Shown here: piece by piece, positions 11,820 through 21,865 of the stretch
How positions within the stretch are numbered: position 1 is the first letter of the stretch
Layout: each line of letters begins with the position of its first letter
Source of the DNA: Taxillus chinensis
Taxonomy: Eukaryota > Streptophyta > Magnoliopsida > Santalales > Loranthaceae
Assembly: GCA_023512835.1 (NCBI GenBank)
Contig: CM042087.1
Coordinates: 51,764,265 to 51,828,264, forward strand
Length of the DNA stretch: 64,000 nt
Reading direction: 5' to 3'
The notes under the pieces: model-generated
Seen by the model: only the letters and a program-made list of their open reading frames with translations
Database searches by the model: none
Told to the model about the DNA's origin: nothing
Translations under genes and position numbers: made by a program

Positions 11820-12125
11820 TGTAATGACCCGTGTGTAACCCGTGTGTAAGAAGTTAATCACAAACACCTTGGATGTTGGTGTACAAGTTTGAGGTAAGAG
11901 ATGAGCCCAAGAGGGGACTTTTGGGAGGTGCATGTGACAAGTGGTAACGTGCATTTATGCCCTAGGAAGATGCTATGCGTATACAGGCGGTTTTAAGCTG
12001 TTTTCGCTGATCTTGGAGCTCACTTTTGATGGGGTAGATGGCCTCAAACAATTGGCGTGCAAGAACAAAAGTTTCTTAGAATGAGGTCCTCTACCTACCA
12101 CAGAAATTTCAGAGCATTTGGAGCT

Positions 12126-12152
12126 GCACGTGAATTCACCCATTTCACGTGC
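12126..12152. promoter_or_regulatory. Inverted pair of G-boxes in the LTR
   Basis: GCACGTGAATT and ATTTCACGTGC face each other within 27 bp, each containing the G-box CACGTG. The 3' LTR copy is at 19541-19567. G-boxes are binding sites of plant bZIP and bHLH factors; the inverted layout could also fold as a hairpin in RNA or single-stranded DNA. Confidence 0.7.
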
Positions 12153-12383
12153 AAGCATATTTTTGCTTCTCAGACCTCTACAAGATGCAAGGAGGCTTGG
12201 GGTGAAGTTTGAGTGCATTTGGGGCTGCACGCCAATTGGGGAATTGGCGTTCAAATTGGCGTGCAGGCAGGTTTTTGCATGGTTGCCTTGGTTTTGTCAT
12301 TCTAATCATCTTTTCCCAAAGGACCATGTTGAAATTGTGACTATTTTGGTGTGTATGGATGTGGGAAGGTCATAGCTTGTTCC

Positions 12384-12442
12384 ATCAAAACTACGTCGTT
12401 TTGATGCTGGGATTCACTTAATCAAAACTACGTCGTTTTGAT
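12384..12442. promoter_or_regulatory. Two ACGT-core palindromes upstream of TATA
   Basis: ATCAAAAC-6 bp-GTTTTGAT occurs at 12384-12405 and 12421-12442, each with an ACGT core, ending 11 bp before the TATA box. The pair recurs in every Tekay LTR here (19798-19858; 33867-33925; 44198-44256; 56313-56372) and once in the Athila LTRs. ACGT cores are typical of bZIP sites. Confidence 0.65.
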
Positions 12443-12453
12443 GTTGTGTTGTC

Positions 12454-12461
12454 TATATAAG
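12454..12461 (+). promoter_or_regulatory. TATA box of Tekay 5' LTR
   Basis: TATATAAG lies in TGTCTATATAAGGAGGAG; the 3' LTR copy is at 19869-19876. The position just after two ACGT palindromes and about 50 bp before the AG repeat is conserved in all Tekay LTRs in the window. Confidence 0.75.
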
Positions 12462-12511
12462 GAGGAGAAGCCCCTCTATTTTAGGGTTAGGGTTTGTTGC
12501 TCCACCACCGG

Positions 12512-12513
<2 letters not shown>

Positions 12514-12577
<64 letters not shown>

Positions 12578-12578
12578 G
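12514..12578 (+). repeat. (AG)n microsatellite with G run
   Basis: About 27 AG units are followed by about 12 G. The 3' LTR has a shorter run (19933-19974) and no G run, so the microsatellite changed after insertion. It lies in the expected transcribed leader just downstream of TATA. Confidence 0.95.
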
Positions 12579-12829
12579 AAGGAGAGCTTCGGTGGCTGCC
12601 GGAGCGTCTTGCGTGGGTGGTCGGAGTCTTGCGTGGAAGCGGGAGCAGGAGAACATACAAGGTAGGGGTTTGTTCTTCTTAAATCCTCCTCTCGTCCTAG
12701 GGTTCTAGGGCAGATTATAGAGTTATACTTGTTTATATATATATGTAATCCATATAGGTGTGATCTCCTATATGGATGTTGGCCTTCAATGGCGGTTTTT
12801 GATATACTCTGGTGTTGGATGGTGTGCAT

Positions 12830-13240
12830 ATTAAGTGTTTGATAATATACCTGTGTGGCTGGGTTTGTGGGTTTGTGAATGTATGCATGTTAAGCGTTTG
12901 GTAAAATACCTGTGAGACTCGCATGTCAAGTGTTTGATTTTATGCCTGATGGGGTGTGCGAACTAAGTGTTTGGTATTATGCCTGTGAAAGTGTGTATGC
13001 TACGTGTTTGGTTTAATGCCTGTGTGACCTTGTATGCTCTGCTTGTGGAACCCGGTGGTGTGGAAGCCCGGGGATCGGAACTGATAGCCTATGTGGCTAA
13101 GCCTATATGGCCAGGGATATGTTAGCCCGTGTGGCTAAGCCTGAGAGGCTGTGGATATGTTAGCCCGTGTGGCTAAGCCTGAGTGGCTGTGGATATGTTA
13201 GCCTATAAGGCTAAGCTTGTATGGTCGTGGATAGGTGTGT
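12830..13240 (+). repeat. Degenerate tandem repeats in Tekay LTR
   Basis: Two arrays lie side by side. Units of about 45 bp share GTGTTTGGT...ATGCCTGTG (12830-13030). Units of about 36 bp share GTGTGGCTAAGCCTGAG and GGCTGTGGATATGTTAGCC (13085-13235). Counterparts occur in all other Tekay LTRs here; in the solo LTR a different 36 bp unit has expanded. Confidence 0.8.
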
Positions 13241-13708
13241 GCCATGTGAATGTGGAATACAACTTGTTTACATTTTATTGTCACTACACCGCACCCGTAC
13301 ACACTCATGTAGACGCTAGGAGCATGGGATGGGTTTGGGAGACATGATCCCTACCGAGCCGTGGTTGCTCACCCCTCCCTCTATGTTGTGTTTTCTTTCA
13401 GGAACATACAGGCATTAGGTGGGACCCCAAGGTGAAAGACCTTATTTACTTTACTTGTCTACCATTTATGTTATTTTTATGGGAATTGATGTAACCCCAG
13501 GTGGGGATGGATTGAAAAGAGGATTTTGTTGTAATAAAGACTGGTTTGGATTGTGGATTGCTTTTATGAACTTTACTTTCTTGAATGTGTTGTGGACGTT
13601 TAAAATGTTATATTCGGGGTTTGCACCCTAACCCCTTTGCCCTCCGTGTGGGTACAAGGGGAGTCACGTACCGGTTTCCTCGGGTTGGAAATCCGGGGCG
13701 TGACAATA

Positions 13709-13720
13709 TGGTATCAGAGC
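13709..13720 (+). other. Primer-binding site, initiator Met tRNA type
   Basis: TGGTATCAGAGC starts three bases after the LTR end. It matches the 3' end complement of plant initiator Met tRNA, the standard primer of chromoviruses. Confidence 0.9.
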
Positions 13721-14112
13721 CTGGTCTAGTTGGCCTAGGGTAGTGGGCGGACCTGGTTATCCTAAGTCCTTTGGAGGAGCCTGGAGGGACATGCCTGATC
13801 AACATGGTCCTCTTTGAGCCTCCAAGGTGTACTTAGGGTAGTCCAGTCTGTGGTAGGATTTGCATGCATTGGCATTAGGGCACTAGTTGCATTTCTTTGT
13901 GAATGTGTGCTAAACCGTGGATAAGATAAAATGATTAAGTGAAATGTGCAACTCGATTTGTTTGGCAATGCATACCGAATCGTGAAATGTGATTGATACG
14001 ATGTATGTGTGTAATGTCATGTGATAGTGGAATTAATCGGTGGGGTAGAGGTAGTGACGCGATAGATTATAAATTTGTTTTGACGTTGTGCTTCTTACTT
14101 CGTGTAGTAAGA
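13721..14112 (+). other. Untranslated leader of Tekay no. 1
   Basis: About 390 bp between PBS and the gag ATG. I see no gene or strong repeat. Confidence 0.6.
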
Positions 14113-15400
14113 ATGCCGCGGGGGAGAGTGACACGTGCGTCCGGGGCAGTGGCGGATGAGTCATCTTCCCATGAGGGTCCGGGTGCGGGACCGTCCGTTG
14201 GAGGGCATGTGTTGCTTGCCGGCACGCCTACGAGAAGGCATCCTGGCCGGAGGTACGAGAGCTACGGGAGGGACTCCGGCGGGAGGTGCGCCGTGAGATG
14301 GCAGCACGAAGGTGGTACCACCACCACCACCACCACCACCGATAGGAGAGCTGCCTCGTGAGCGTGAGAGTTCGGCTGGGTGGTGTACCGACTCGTGCAA
14401 GAGGATGACGTGGTGACACGGTTTCGAAAGGAACAACCTCTGCGATTCCAGGGGGGAAGGTGATCCTGTGGTAGGCGAGCGGTGGTTGAGGCGGATCGAG
14501 CATGTGTTCTCCTTTCTCCTGCCCCGGGAAGAGGATAAGGTGCGACCGGCAATTCGGCACTGGAGGGGGGATGCTTTGGAGTGGTGGACGAGTGTCGCGG
14601 GGAGCCGTGCGGTGCAACTCATGCTTTGGGAGGAGTTCTTGCAACTCTTCCATGATGAGTTCTTCCCGGAATCGGTGAGATGGCGAGAAGAGGGAAGAAT
14701 TCGGCAGCTAAGCAGGGATCCAGGACGGCACCCGAGTATGAGCGGGAGTTCCTGGAGCTTGAGTAGGTTTGCTCCGAGAGCGTGGCAAGGGAAGACCTGA
14801 AGGCCCACAAGTTCACCTTGGGTCTCAGGCCAGCCCTTAGGCGAGAGGGTGGCAATTCTACGCTTGAGGACCTATGCCGAGGTTGTGGAGACAGCCCGAA
14901 TAGGCGAGAGGGAGCCGGATGATGGGAGGCGGACCCATCGGGGTCGCCCGTTGCAGGGTGGGTTGGAGCGTGATTCCGGGTCCAAGCGGCCCAAGACCGA
15001 GGAAAGGGATAGCAGTTCTTTCCGCGGCCGGGGACAACCATCGGTGCCCCCCGGGGAGGTCTAGCTTTGGCGGTAAGCCTGGAAGGTCCAGGAGGAGGAC
15101 TCCCCGGCGGTTGTCATTGATGTGGGGAGCAAGGCCCCTTCAAGAGAGAGTGTCCCAAGAAGCACCGGCGATGCAATACTGTGGACGAGAAGGCCATTTG
15201 AGCCGGGTTTGCCGGAGTAGCAACAAGGGAGTTGGAGGCATGGCATCCGGCATGAGGAGTGACGCCGGTTTCCATACACCAGCAGAGAGACCAGCTCGTC
15301 GGTGGCGGGCTAGTCAGGCAAGATCGAGTCGGACCCGACCCCGGGGGAGGCCGGAGCGGCAAGCAGACCCAGGCCGGAGGCAACCTTAGCGGGAAGCGTC
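14113..15400 (+). pseudogene. gag: Tekay gag
   Basis: The ATG at 14113 (MPRGRVTRASGAV) is matched by the start of the minus-strand Tekay gag at 54705. A (CCA)n-like tract near 14314-14340 encodes poly-Thr in this frame. The capsid-like core is at 14468-14660 in another frame (RWLRRIEHVFSFLLP, ALEWWTSV, FHDEFFPESVR). A zinc knuckle near 15168-15210 reads YCGREGHLSRVC and lacks its first Cys partner. Several frameshifts separate the parts. Gag would form the particle and bind RNA. Confidence 0.78.
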
Positions 15401-15516
15401 CAGGTGAGTGAGCCGACTAGTGGCACGGGCCAAGGAAGGGTGTTTGCACCTGGAGGCGACGTACAGGAGGAGGCCGAGCTCCCACCCCCACAAGCGAGGG
15501 TGGAGCAGGACCATCG

Positions 15517-16010
15517 GTGGTTAGAGGTACCCTCTTAATTTCCCGTACGTTAGCTTCTGTTCTTTTTGATACGGGTGCATCGTGTTCCTTCGCTGCCGAG
15601 CTTCTTATTGATGGCTTGGGGTTAGCTTGTGTGGAGGCCGCGAGGCCCCTAGTTGTGGAGTCTCCGGTGGGAGGCATGATTGAGGTACGGCGTGTGTGTC
15701 GTGACCGTGTGTTAACCCTAGGAGAGGTGGAGCCGAGTTTTGACTTGTATGTAATGCCTTTGAGGACGTTTGACCCGATCTTGTGTATGGATTGGCTTAT
15801 GGCTTTCCAGGCCAAGATAGATTGTTATCGGCGGCGTGTATCCTTCGTGACACCTGCAGGGACCTCTTGCACCCTGCAGGGGGAGTGGGACTGTGAGGCG
15901 AGTCGGGCCGGGCCGGTGTTGGACCAGTGGGGTGCCATTACCCACAGGTTGGCAGCCCTGACCTTTGCTGAGGAGGGTAAGGTGGAAAAGAGGGTGTGGC
16001 CCGCTGTTGT
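15517..16010 (+). pseudogene. pro: Tekay aspartic protease
   Basis: This is a retropepsin-like domain: VLFDTGASCSF carries the catalytic DTG triad near 15562-15594, followed by hydrophobic strands and the flap-like segment, then DPILCMDWLMAF near 15775-15810, which matches the usual DVILGMDWL. The frame reads on without a stop into the start of RT until a frameshift near 16175-16240. The protease would cut the Gag-Pol polyprotein. Its own catalytic motif is intact, but the polyprotein is not. Confidence 0.85.
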
Positions 16011-17440
16011 GGACCAATTTCAGGATGTCTTCCCTGACCAGTTGAGGAGTTTACCTCCACAGAGGAGTGTGGAGTTCACCATTGAGTTGGTGCCAGGAAC
16101 GGGTCCGATTTCCCAAGTAGCGTATCATATGGGGCCAGCCGAGCCGAGGGAGGCCGCAGAGGCAAATAGAGGAGTTGGGGGACCAAGGGTATATCAGACC
16201 GAGTACCTCACCTTGGGGTGCTCCTGTGCTCTTTGCTAAGAAGGCGGATGGCACGCTTCGTCTCTGCATCGACTACGGAAGTCGAATTCGGTGGATCGTG
16301 AAGAACAAGTACCCGTTGCCTCGGATAGATGACCTGTTTGACCAGTTGAGTGGAGCCCAGTGGTTTTCCAAAATAGATTTACGGTCGGGGTATCACCAGC
16401 TCAGGGTTAGGGAGGAGGACATCCCTAAGACGGCCTTTCGGTGCAGGTATGGGCATTTTGAGTGGGTAGTGATGCCTTTCGGGCTCACTAATGCGCCAAC
16501 GGTGTTCATGCATTTGATGAACCAGGTCTTTGCTCCCTACTTGGATTCGTTTGTGGTGGTGTTTATTGATGATATCTTGGTGTATTCCAAGACCGAGAAG
16601 GAGCATGTGGAGCACTTAGCAACAGTGTTGCAAACCTTGAGGGACCAACAGCTGTTTGCTAAGTTTAGCAAGTGTGAGTTTTGGCTGCAGGAGGTTCACT
16701 TTCTTGGCCATGTGGTGTCAGCTGAGGGAGTTAGGGTGGACCCAGCCAAGATTGAGGTTGTGGCATCGTGGGCGAGGCCAACCAACGTTTTTGAAATCCG
16801 TAGCTTTCTTGGCTTGGCGGGGTACTATCGTCGTTTTGTCGAGGGGTTCTCCCGTTTGGCAGCTCCTATGACAGCGTTGACTCGGAAGGGCGTGAAGTTT
16901 GATTGGACTGACAAGTGTCAGCAGGCGTTTGAGGCTCTCAAAACCCGTTTGACCACTGCACCGGTGTTGAGGTTACCTTGGGAGGATATCCCATATAAGG
17001 TATATTGTGACACGTCCAGGGTTGGATTGGGGTGTGTGCTTATGCAGGAGCACAGTGTTGTAGCTTATGGGTTGAGGCAGTTGACGCCCCATGAGCAGAA
17101 TTACCCTACCCATGATCTTGAGTTGGCGGCTGTCATCTTTGCCCTGAAGAGTTGGCAACACTACCTCTTGGAGGAAAAGTTTGTGGTGTTCTCAGATCAC
17201 AAGAGCCTTCAGTACATCTTTACTCAGAAGGACTTGAATTTTAGGCAAAGGAGATGGGTGGAGTATTTGCAGACCTTTGACTTTACTCTTGCCTATACCC
17301 CGAGCAAGGGTAATGTTGTGGCTGACGCGTTGAGCAGAAAAGGGAAAGCCGAGGTGGTCGTAAGAGAGTGGAAGCTGATGGAGCAGTTGGCGATGTTGCG
17401 GCTGCGGCCCGTTGTTCGTGATGGTGGGACAGTCCTGAGT
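16011..17440 (+). pseudogene. pol: Tekay reverse transcriptase and RNase H
   Basis: RT begins with [11 protein letters not shown] and moves to a second frame from about 16175, which is then open to 17503. Motifs in order are [71 protein letters not shown] and catalytic [10 protein letters not shown] near 16560-16590, then HFLGHVVS and [12 protein letters not shown]. RNase H follows with [45 protein letters not shown] and ADALSRK. A segment after LRLCIDY reads [12 protein letters not shown] where the family has a conserved KLN...TVKNKY, so small compensating indels are present. These enzymes make the cDNA. Confidence 0.9.
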
Positions 17441-18400
17441 CCTTTGGTGGTTGTGCTCGAGTTGTACCAGCCCGTCCGGGGAGGGACAGTTGGGCGACAT
17501 TGAGTGTGAGGTTCTCCGTGCCCATATTGAGGCCGGGGAGCTATCCGAGGACCGGACAGAGGGTCCCGAGCATGAGTTGTCTTTTCAGGGGCGGTTGGTA
17601 GTGGCTTCCTTCCTCGGGGATGAGGTGATGAGGGAGTTTCACCCGCCTAGAGTTCTTGTGCATCCAGGGGGTACGAAGATGTACCATGCGCTTCGGGGAC
17701 ATTATTGGTGGCCTGGGATGAAATGCGATGTAGCCGCCTTCATTTCGCGGTGCCTCACGTGTCGGCAGGTGAAGGCCGAGCATCGGCGGCCAGCGGGCAT
17801 GTTACGACCATTGCCCATAGCGGAGTGGAAGTGGGACCACATAGCGATGGATTTTGGACTGGTCTTCCACCCACCACGGGGAGGAAAGATATGATTTGGG
17901 TGATTGTGGATCGACTCACAAAGTCGGCCCATTTCCTGGCTGTTCGTGAGCGGGACTCTATTGGGACCTTGAGTCACCGTACATGAACGAGATTGTGAGA
18001 CCGCATGGAGTACCATCATCGGTTGTCTCGACCGGGATTCGCGGTTCACTTCCCCGTTTCTGGGCAGGTTTGCAGGAGGCTATGGGGACCAAACTTCACT
18101 TGAGTACAACCTACCACCCTGGAGACCGACGGCCGGACGAGAGAGGACGAATCGGACTTTGGAGGACATGTTACGAGCCTGTGTGTTAGATTTTGGGGGT
18201 TCGTGGGCAACTCACCTTCCTTTGGTGGAGTTTGCCTACAACAACGATTATCGGGCATCCATTGGGATGGCTCCTTTTGAGGCGTTGTGTGGGCGGTCGT
18301 GTCGATCACCTTTGTGTTGGACCGAGGTGGGGGAGACAGCTCTCTTGGGACCACAGTTGGTTCAAGAGGCTACCGAGAAGGTTAAGTTGATTCGTTAGCA
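17441..18400 (+). pseudogene. int: Tekay integrase, zinc finger and catalytic core
   Basis: The zinc finger is visible as HPGGTKMYHALRGHYWWPGM followed by CLTCRQVK near 17660-17770, giving the HHCC pattern. The core starts WKWDHIAMDF (first acidic residue), then shifts frame at WVIVDRLTKSAHF near 17899 and again before ALCGRSCRSPLCW near 18279. The region around the second acidic residue (18040-18130) is scrambled by indels. Integrase would insert the cDNA into chromosomes. This copy has at least three frameshifts. Confidence 0.82.
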
Positions 18401-18900
18401 TTTGTTATCGGCTCAAAGTCGAGAGAAATCTTATGCGGATCAGCGGCGGCGACCTTTGGAGTTTTCTTGTTGGGGATCATGTGTTTCTTTGTGTTTCTCC
18501 ACGTCGTGGACATCGACGGTTTGGGCGAGGTTCCAAGCTATCTCCGCGGTTTATTGGTCCTTTTGAGATTATGGATCGTGTGGGGCCCGTGGCCTACCGG
18601 TTAGCGTTACCACCGCGATCGAGTCGAGTGCACAACGTGTTTCACGTGTCCCAGTTGCGGAAGTATCACCCTGACCCCACTCATGTGATCGATTGGGGGA
18701 CGTTGGACATTGCGGATGACATGTCCGTTGTTGAGGCCCCTATCCGTATCCTAGATCGGCGAGAGAAGCTTTTGCGTGGTCGTGCTATTCCTTTGGTTCG
18801 CGTGCTGTGGCAGCACCGTGGCATTGAGGAGGAGACATGGGAACGTGAGTCCGTGATGCGTGAGCAGCACCCAGAATTGTTCGAGGATGAACAATCTTAA
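18401..18900 (+). pseudogene. int: Tekay integrase C-terminus with chromodomain-like tail
   Basis: An open frame from 18433 has the GPY/F-type module (LSPRFIGPFEIMDRVGPVAYRL near 18539-18602), HNVFHVSQLRKYHPDP, and a tail with APIRILDRREKLLRG and VLWQHRGIEEETWERE. This tail has the spacing of the chromodomain in Tekay/Del elements, which directs integration to chromatin; the aromatic cage residues of classical HP1 chromodomains are only partly present. The stop is at 18898-18900. Confidence 0.8.
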
Positions 18901-19234
18901 GCGTGGGAGGTGGCTGTTGGCCAAGGGATAGTGATGTGTTTTCTTGTATTAGTTGTGTATGATTTGGTGTTTGTTTTGTCTTTTAGACATGTGTTCATAT
19001 TTGTGATGTGTTTTGAGATGTGTATTTGTGACATGTGGATATGTGTTATATGCATTATTGTGTTTTGAGATGTGTATTTGTGACATGTGGATATGTGTTA
19101 TTTGTTATGTGCTGTGCGCGATGTAATGACCCATTTGGGTGTTGTGGCTCGCCGTGTGGCAAATGGGTAGCTTGTGTTTGTTTTCCTCGTATGTCATTTC
19201 TTTTCGAGGACGAAAAGTCTTAAGGGGGAGAGGA
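18901..19234 (+). other. Tekay 3' untranslated region and polypurine tract
   Basis: It is a T/G-rich stretch with a repeated phrase (GATGTGTATTTGTGACATGT near 19016 and 19070). The PPT AAGGGGGAGAGGA is at 19222-19234 directly before the LTR. The minus-strand Tekay has the same PPT at 34357-34370. Confidence 0.8.
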
Positions 19235-19928
19235 TGTAATGACCCGTGTGTAACCCATGTGTAAGAAGTTAACCACAAACACCTTGGATGTTGGTGCACA
19301 AGTTTGAGGTAAGAGATGAGCCCAAGAGGGGACTTTTGGGAGGTGCATGTGACAAGTGGTAACGTGCATTTATGCCCTAGGAAGATGCTATGCGTATACA
19401 GGCGGTTTTAAGCTGTTTTGGCTGATCTTGGAGCTCACTTTTGATGGGGTAGATGGCCTCAAACAATTGGCGTGCAAGAACAAAAGTTTCTTAGAATGAG
19501 GTCCTCTACCTACCACAGAAATTTCAGAGCATTTGGAGCTGCACGTGAATTCACCCATTTCACGTGCAAGCATATTTTTGCTTCTCAGACCTCTACAAGA
19601 TGCAAGGAGGCTTGGGGTGAAGTTTGAGTGCATTTGGGGCTGCACGCCAATTGGGGAATTGGCGTTCAAATTGGCGTGCAGGCAGGTTTTTGCATGGTTG
19701 CCTTGGTTTTGTCATTCTAATCATCTTTTCCCAAAGGACCATGTTGAAATTGTGACTATTTTGGTGTGTATGGATGTGGGAAGGTCATAGCTTGTTCCAT
19801 CAAAACTACGTCGTTTTGATCTTGGGATTCACTTAATCAAAACTATGTCGTTTTGATGTTGTGTTGTCTATATAAGGAGGAGAAGCCCCTCTGTTTTAGG
19901 GTTAGGGTTTGTTGCTCCACCAGCCATC

Positions 19929-19977
<49 letters not shown>

Positions 19978-21100
19978 AGGAGAGCTTCCGGTGGCTGCCG
20001 AGTGTCTTGCGTGGGTGGTCGGAGTCTTGCGTGGAAGCGGGAGCAGGAGAACATACAAGGTAGGGGTTCTGTTCTTCCTAAATCCTCCTCTGTCCTAGGG
20101 TTCTAGGGCGGATTATAGAGTTATACCTGTTTATATATATGTAATCCATATAGGTGTGATCTCCTATATGGATGTTGGCCTTCAATGGTAGTTTTTGATG
20201 TACTCTGGTGTTGGATGGTGTGCATATTAAGTGTTTGATAATATACCTGTGTGGCTGGGTTTGTGGGTTTGTGAATGTATGCATGTTAAGCGTTTGGTAA
20301 AATACCTGTGAGACTCTGCATGTCAAGTGTTTGATTTTATGCCTGATGGGCTGTGCGAACTAAGTGTTTGGTATTATGCCTGTGAAAGTGTGTATGCTAC
20401 GTGTTTGGTTTAATGCCTGTGTGACCTTGTATCTTGTGCTTGTGGAACCCGGTGGTTGTGGAAGCCTGGGATCGGAACCGATTGCTTTGTGTGGCTAAGC
20501 CTATATGGCCGTGGATATGTTTGCCCGTGTGGCTAAGCCTGAGAGGCTGTGGATATGTTAGCCCATGTGGCTAAGCCTGAGTGGCTGTGGATATGTTAGC
20601 CTATAAGGCTAAGCCTGTATGGCTGTGGATAGGTGGGTGCCATGTGAATGTGGAATACAACTTGTTTACATTTTATTGTCACTACACTGCACCTGTACAC
20701 ACTCATGTAAACGCTAGGAGCATGGGATGGGTTTAGGAGACATGATCCCTACCTGCCGTGGTTGCTCACCCCTCCCTCTATGTTGTGTTTTCTTTCAGGA
20801 ACATACAGGCGTTAGGTGGGACCCCAAGGTGGAAGACCTTATTTACTTTACTGTCTACCATTTATGTTATTTTTATGGGAATTGATGTAATCCCAGTGGG
20901 GATGGATTGAAAAGAGGATTTTGTTGTAATAAAGACTCGTTTGGATTGTGGATTGCTTTTATGAACTTTACTTTCTTGAATGTGTTGTGGATGTTTAAAA
21001 TGTTATATTCGGGGTTTGCACCCTAACCCCTTTGCCCTCCGTGTGGGTACAAGGGGAGTCACGTACCGGTTTCCTCGGGTTGGAAATCCGGGGCGTGACA
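19235..21100 (+). repeat. 3' LTR of Tekay no. 1
   Basis: It is 1866 bp, starts TGTAATGACCC and ends GGGGCGTGACA, directly before the target duplication CATCA. It differs from the 5' LTR mainly by scattered single bases and by the shorter AG tract (19933-19974). The G-box pair is at 19541-19567, ACGT palindromes at 19798-19819 and 19837-19858, and TATA at 19869-19876. Confidence 0.92.
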
Positions 21101-21447
21101 CATCAGTCATGCTGAAGTTGGGCCACAAAGTAGGAAAAGGATTGGGCTTGCAAGGACAAGGGATCAAAGAACCTATTACCATTCGAAGCACAATTGGAAG
21201 ATTTGGGCTAGGCTACAAGCCCACTAAAGCTGACAGACAATTAGAGACCTCAAGAAGAAGGGATAGCCGACTGGCTAAGCTGGAGAAAAGAGCTTTCCGA
21301 GAACAGAAGATGATTTTCCCACCGCTCGGAGCTATATTCGGGAGTGCGGGATTCATAAATCAGAGGGAAGAGACAAGTGGCCACTACGAGAGGATGACAA
21401 ATGAAGAGGTGGAACTGGTTAGGGTTTGCAAAGGAGACCCGAGATAA
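21101..21447 (+). pseudogene. Ogre G-patch domain, continuation of protease ORF
   Basis: Directly after the target duplication the Ogre frame resumes with MLKLGHKVGKGLGLQGQG and IGRFGLGYKP, a Gly-rich pattern of the G-patch type known between protease and RT in Ogre/Tat elements. The C-terminal part is basic and ends at the stop at 21447. G-patches usually contact RNA or helicases; the role in Ogre is unknown. The Tekay insertion separates it from the protease at 11819. Confidence 0.75.
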
Positions 21448-21865
21448 CAACTGGACAACCTGGAAAAGCTTGGATCTCCCTATCATGTAAACGGTTCAAG
21501 GAACCTGCTGGGACATTTTCAATGTTTTCTCTTTGTTGTTTTTCAATTTCAAATTCTGAATTTGCTGTAAACATATTTTTGGAAGTTTGAATAAAATGAA
21601 ACTTTTAAAAAAAAAAACATCCTCTTGCATTTCATAGCATGTGCATTATCATATATAGTTGAGTAAGTCAGACTTTTTCAAACAGGTATGATAAATTCAA
21701 AGATATGGTAAGGAAAGAAGAAACGAGTTGCTTAAGACTTGACCATAATCCAAACTGGGAATAGTCAGTGTCTGAGATAGAGGAAGCTGGAACAGTAGAA
21801 GATCCCGAGCTACCAGAAGACATCAAACTCCTGCTAGAAAAAAGAAGACCAGCCCACTATCCCTA
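21448..21865 (+). other. Ogre spacer between G-patch and RT (candidate intron)
   Basis: About 420 bp without a convincing frame. Ogre elements are reported to have an intron between protease and RT, and this spacer is in that place. It contains AATAAA (21590-21595) followed by an A11 run, so it also looks like a poly(A) site. I could not fix splice sites. Confidence 0.5.

Larger units (their letters stand above)
11820..13705 (+). repeat. 5' LTR of Tekay no. 1
   Basis: It is 1886 bp and nearly identical to 19235-21100. In order it holds an Athila-like U3 block (about 11944-12200), a G-box palindrome (12126-12152), a diverged inverted repeat built on ACGCCAATT/AATTGGCGT (about 12227-12250), two ACGT palindromes (12384-12442), TATA (12454-12461), an AG repeat and a G run (12514-12578), then degenerate tandem repeats (12830-13240). 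The end TTGCACCCTAACCCC to GGGGCGTGACA is the conserved U5. Confidence 0.92.
11820..21100 (+). mobile_element. Tekay/Del-type chromovirus no. 1, nested in Ogre
   Basis: This is a complete two-LTR element with perfect 5 bp target duplication CATCA (11815-11819 and 21101-21105). LTRs start TGTAATGACCC and end GGGGCGTGACA. The PBS is TGGTATCAGAGCC (initiator Met tRNA) and the PPT is AAGGGGGAGAGGA. Internal order is gag, protease, RT, RNase H, integrase, chromodomain-like C-terminus, which is the chromovirus layout. By eye the two LTRs are in the high 90s percent identical, so the insertion is fairly recent, yet pol has several frameshifts. Confidence 0.93.

Noticed and set aside
12453..12829. 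Open frames rich in Arg-Glu or Ser-Leu repeats across the GA/CT tracts of LTRs
   Set aside because: They are translations of a microsatellite in several frames and both strands; similar ones occur at 19843-20106, 33635-33881, 43987-44202 and 56105-56317.
14161..14808. Long minus-strand frame of about 215 codons
   Set aside because: It is antisense to Tekay gag and has no family features; the plus-strand gag motifs explain the sequence.
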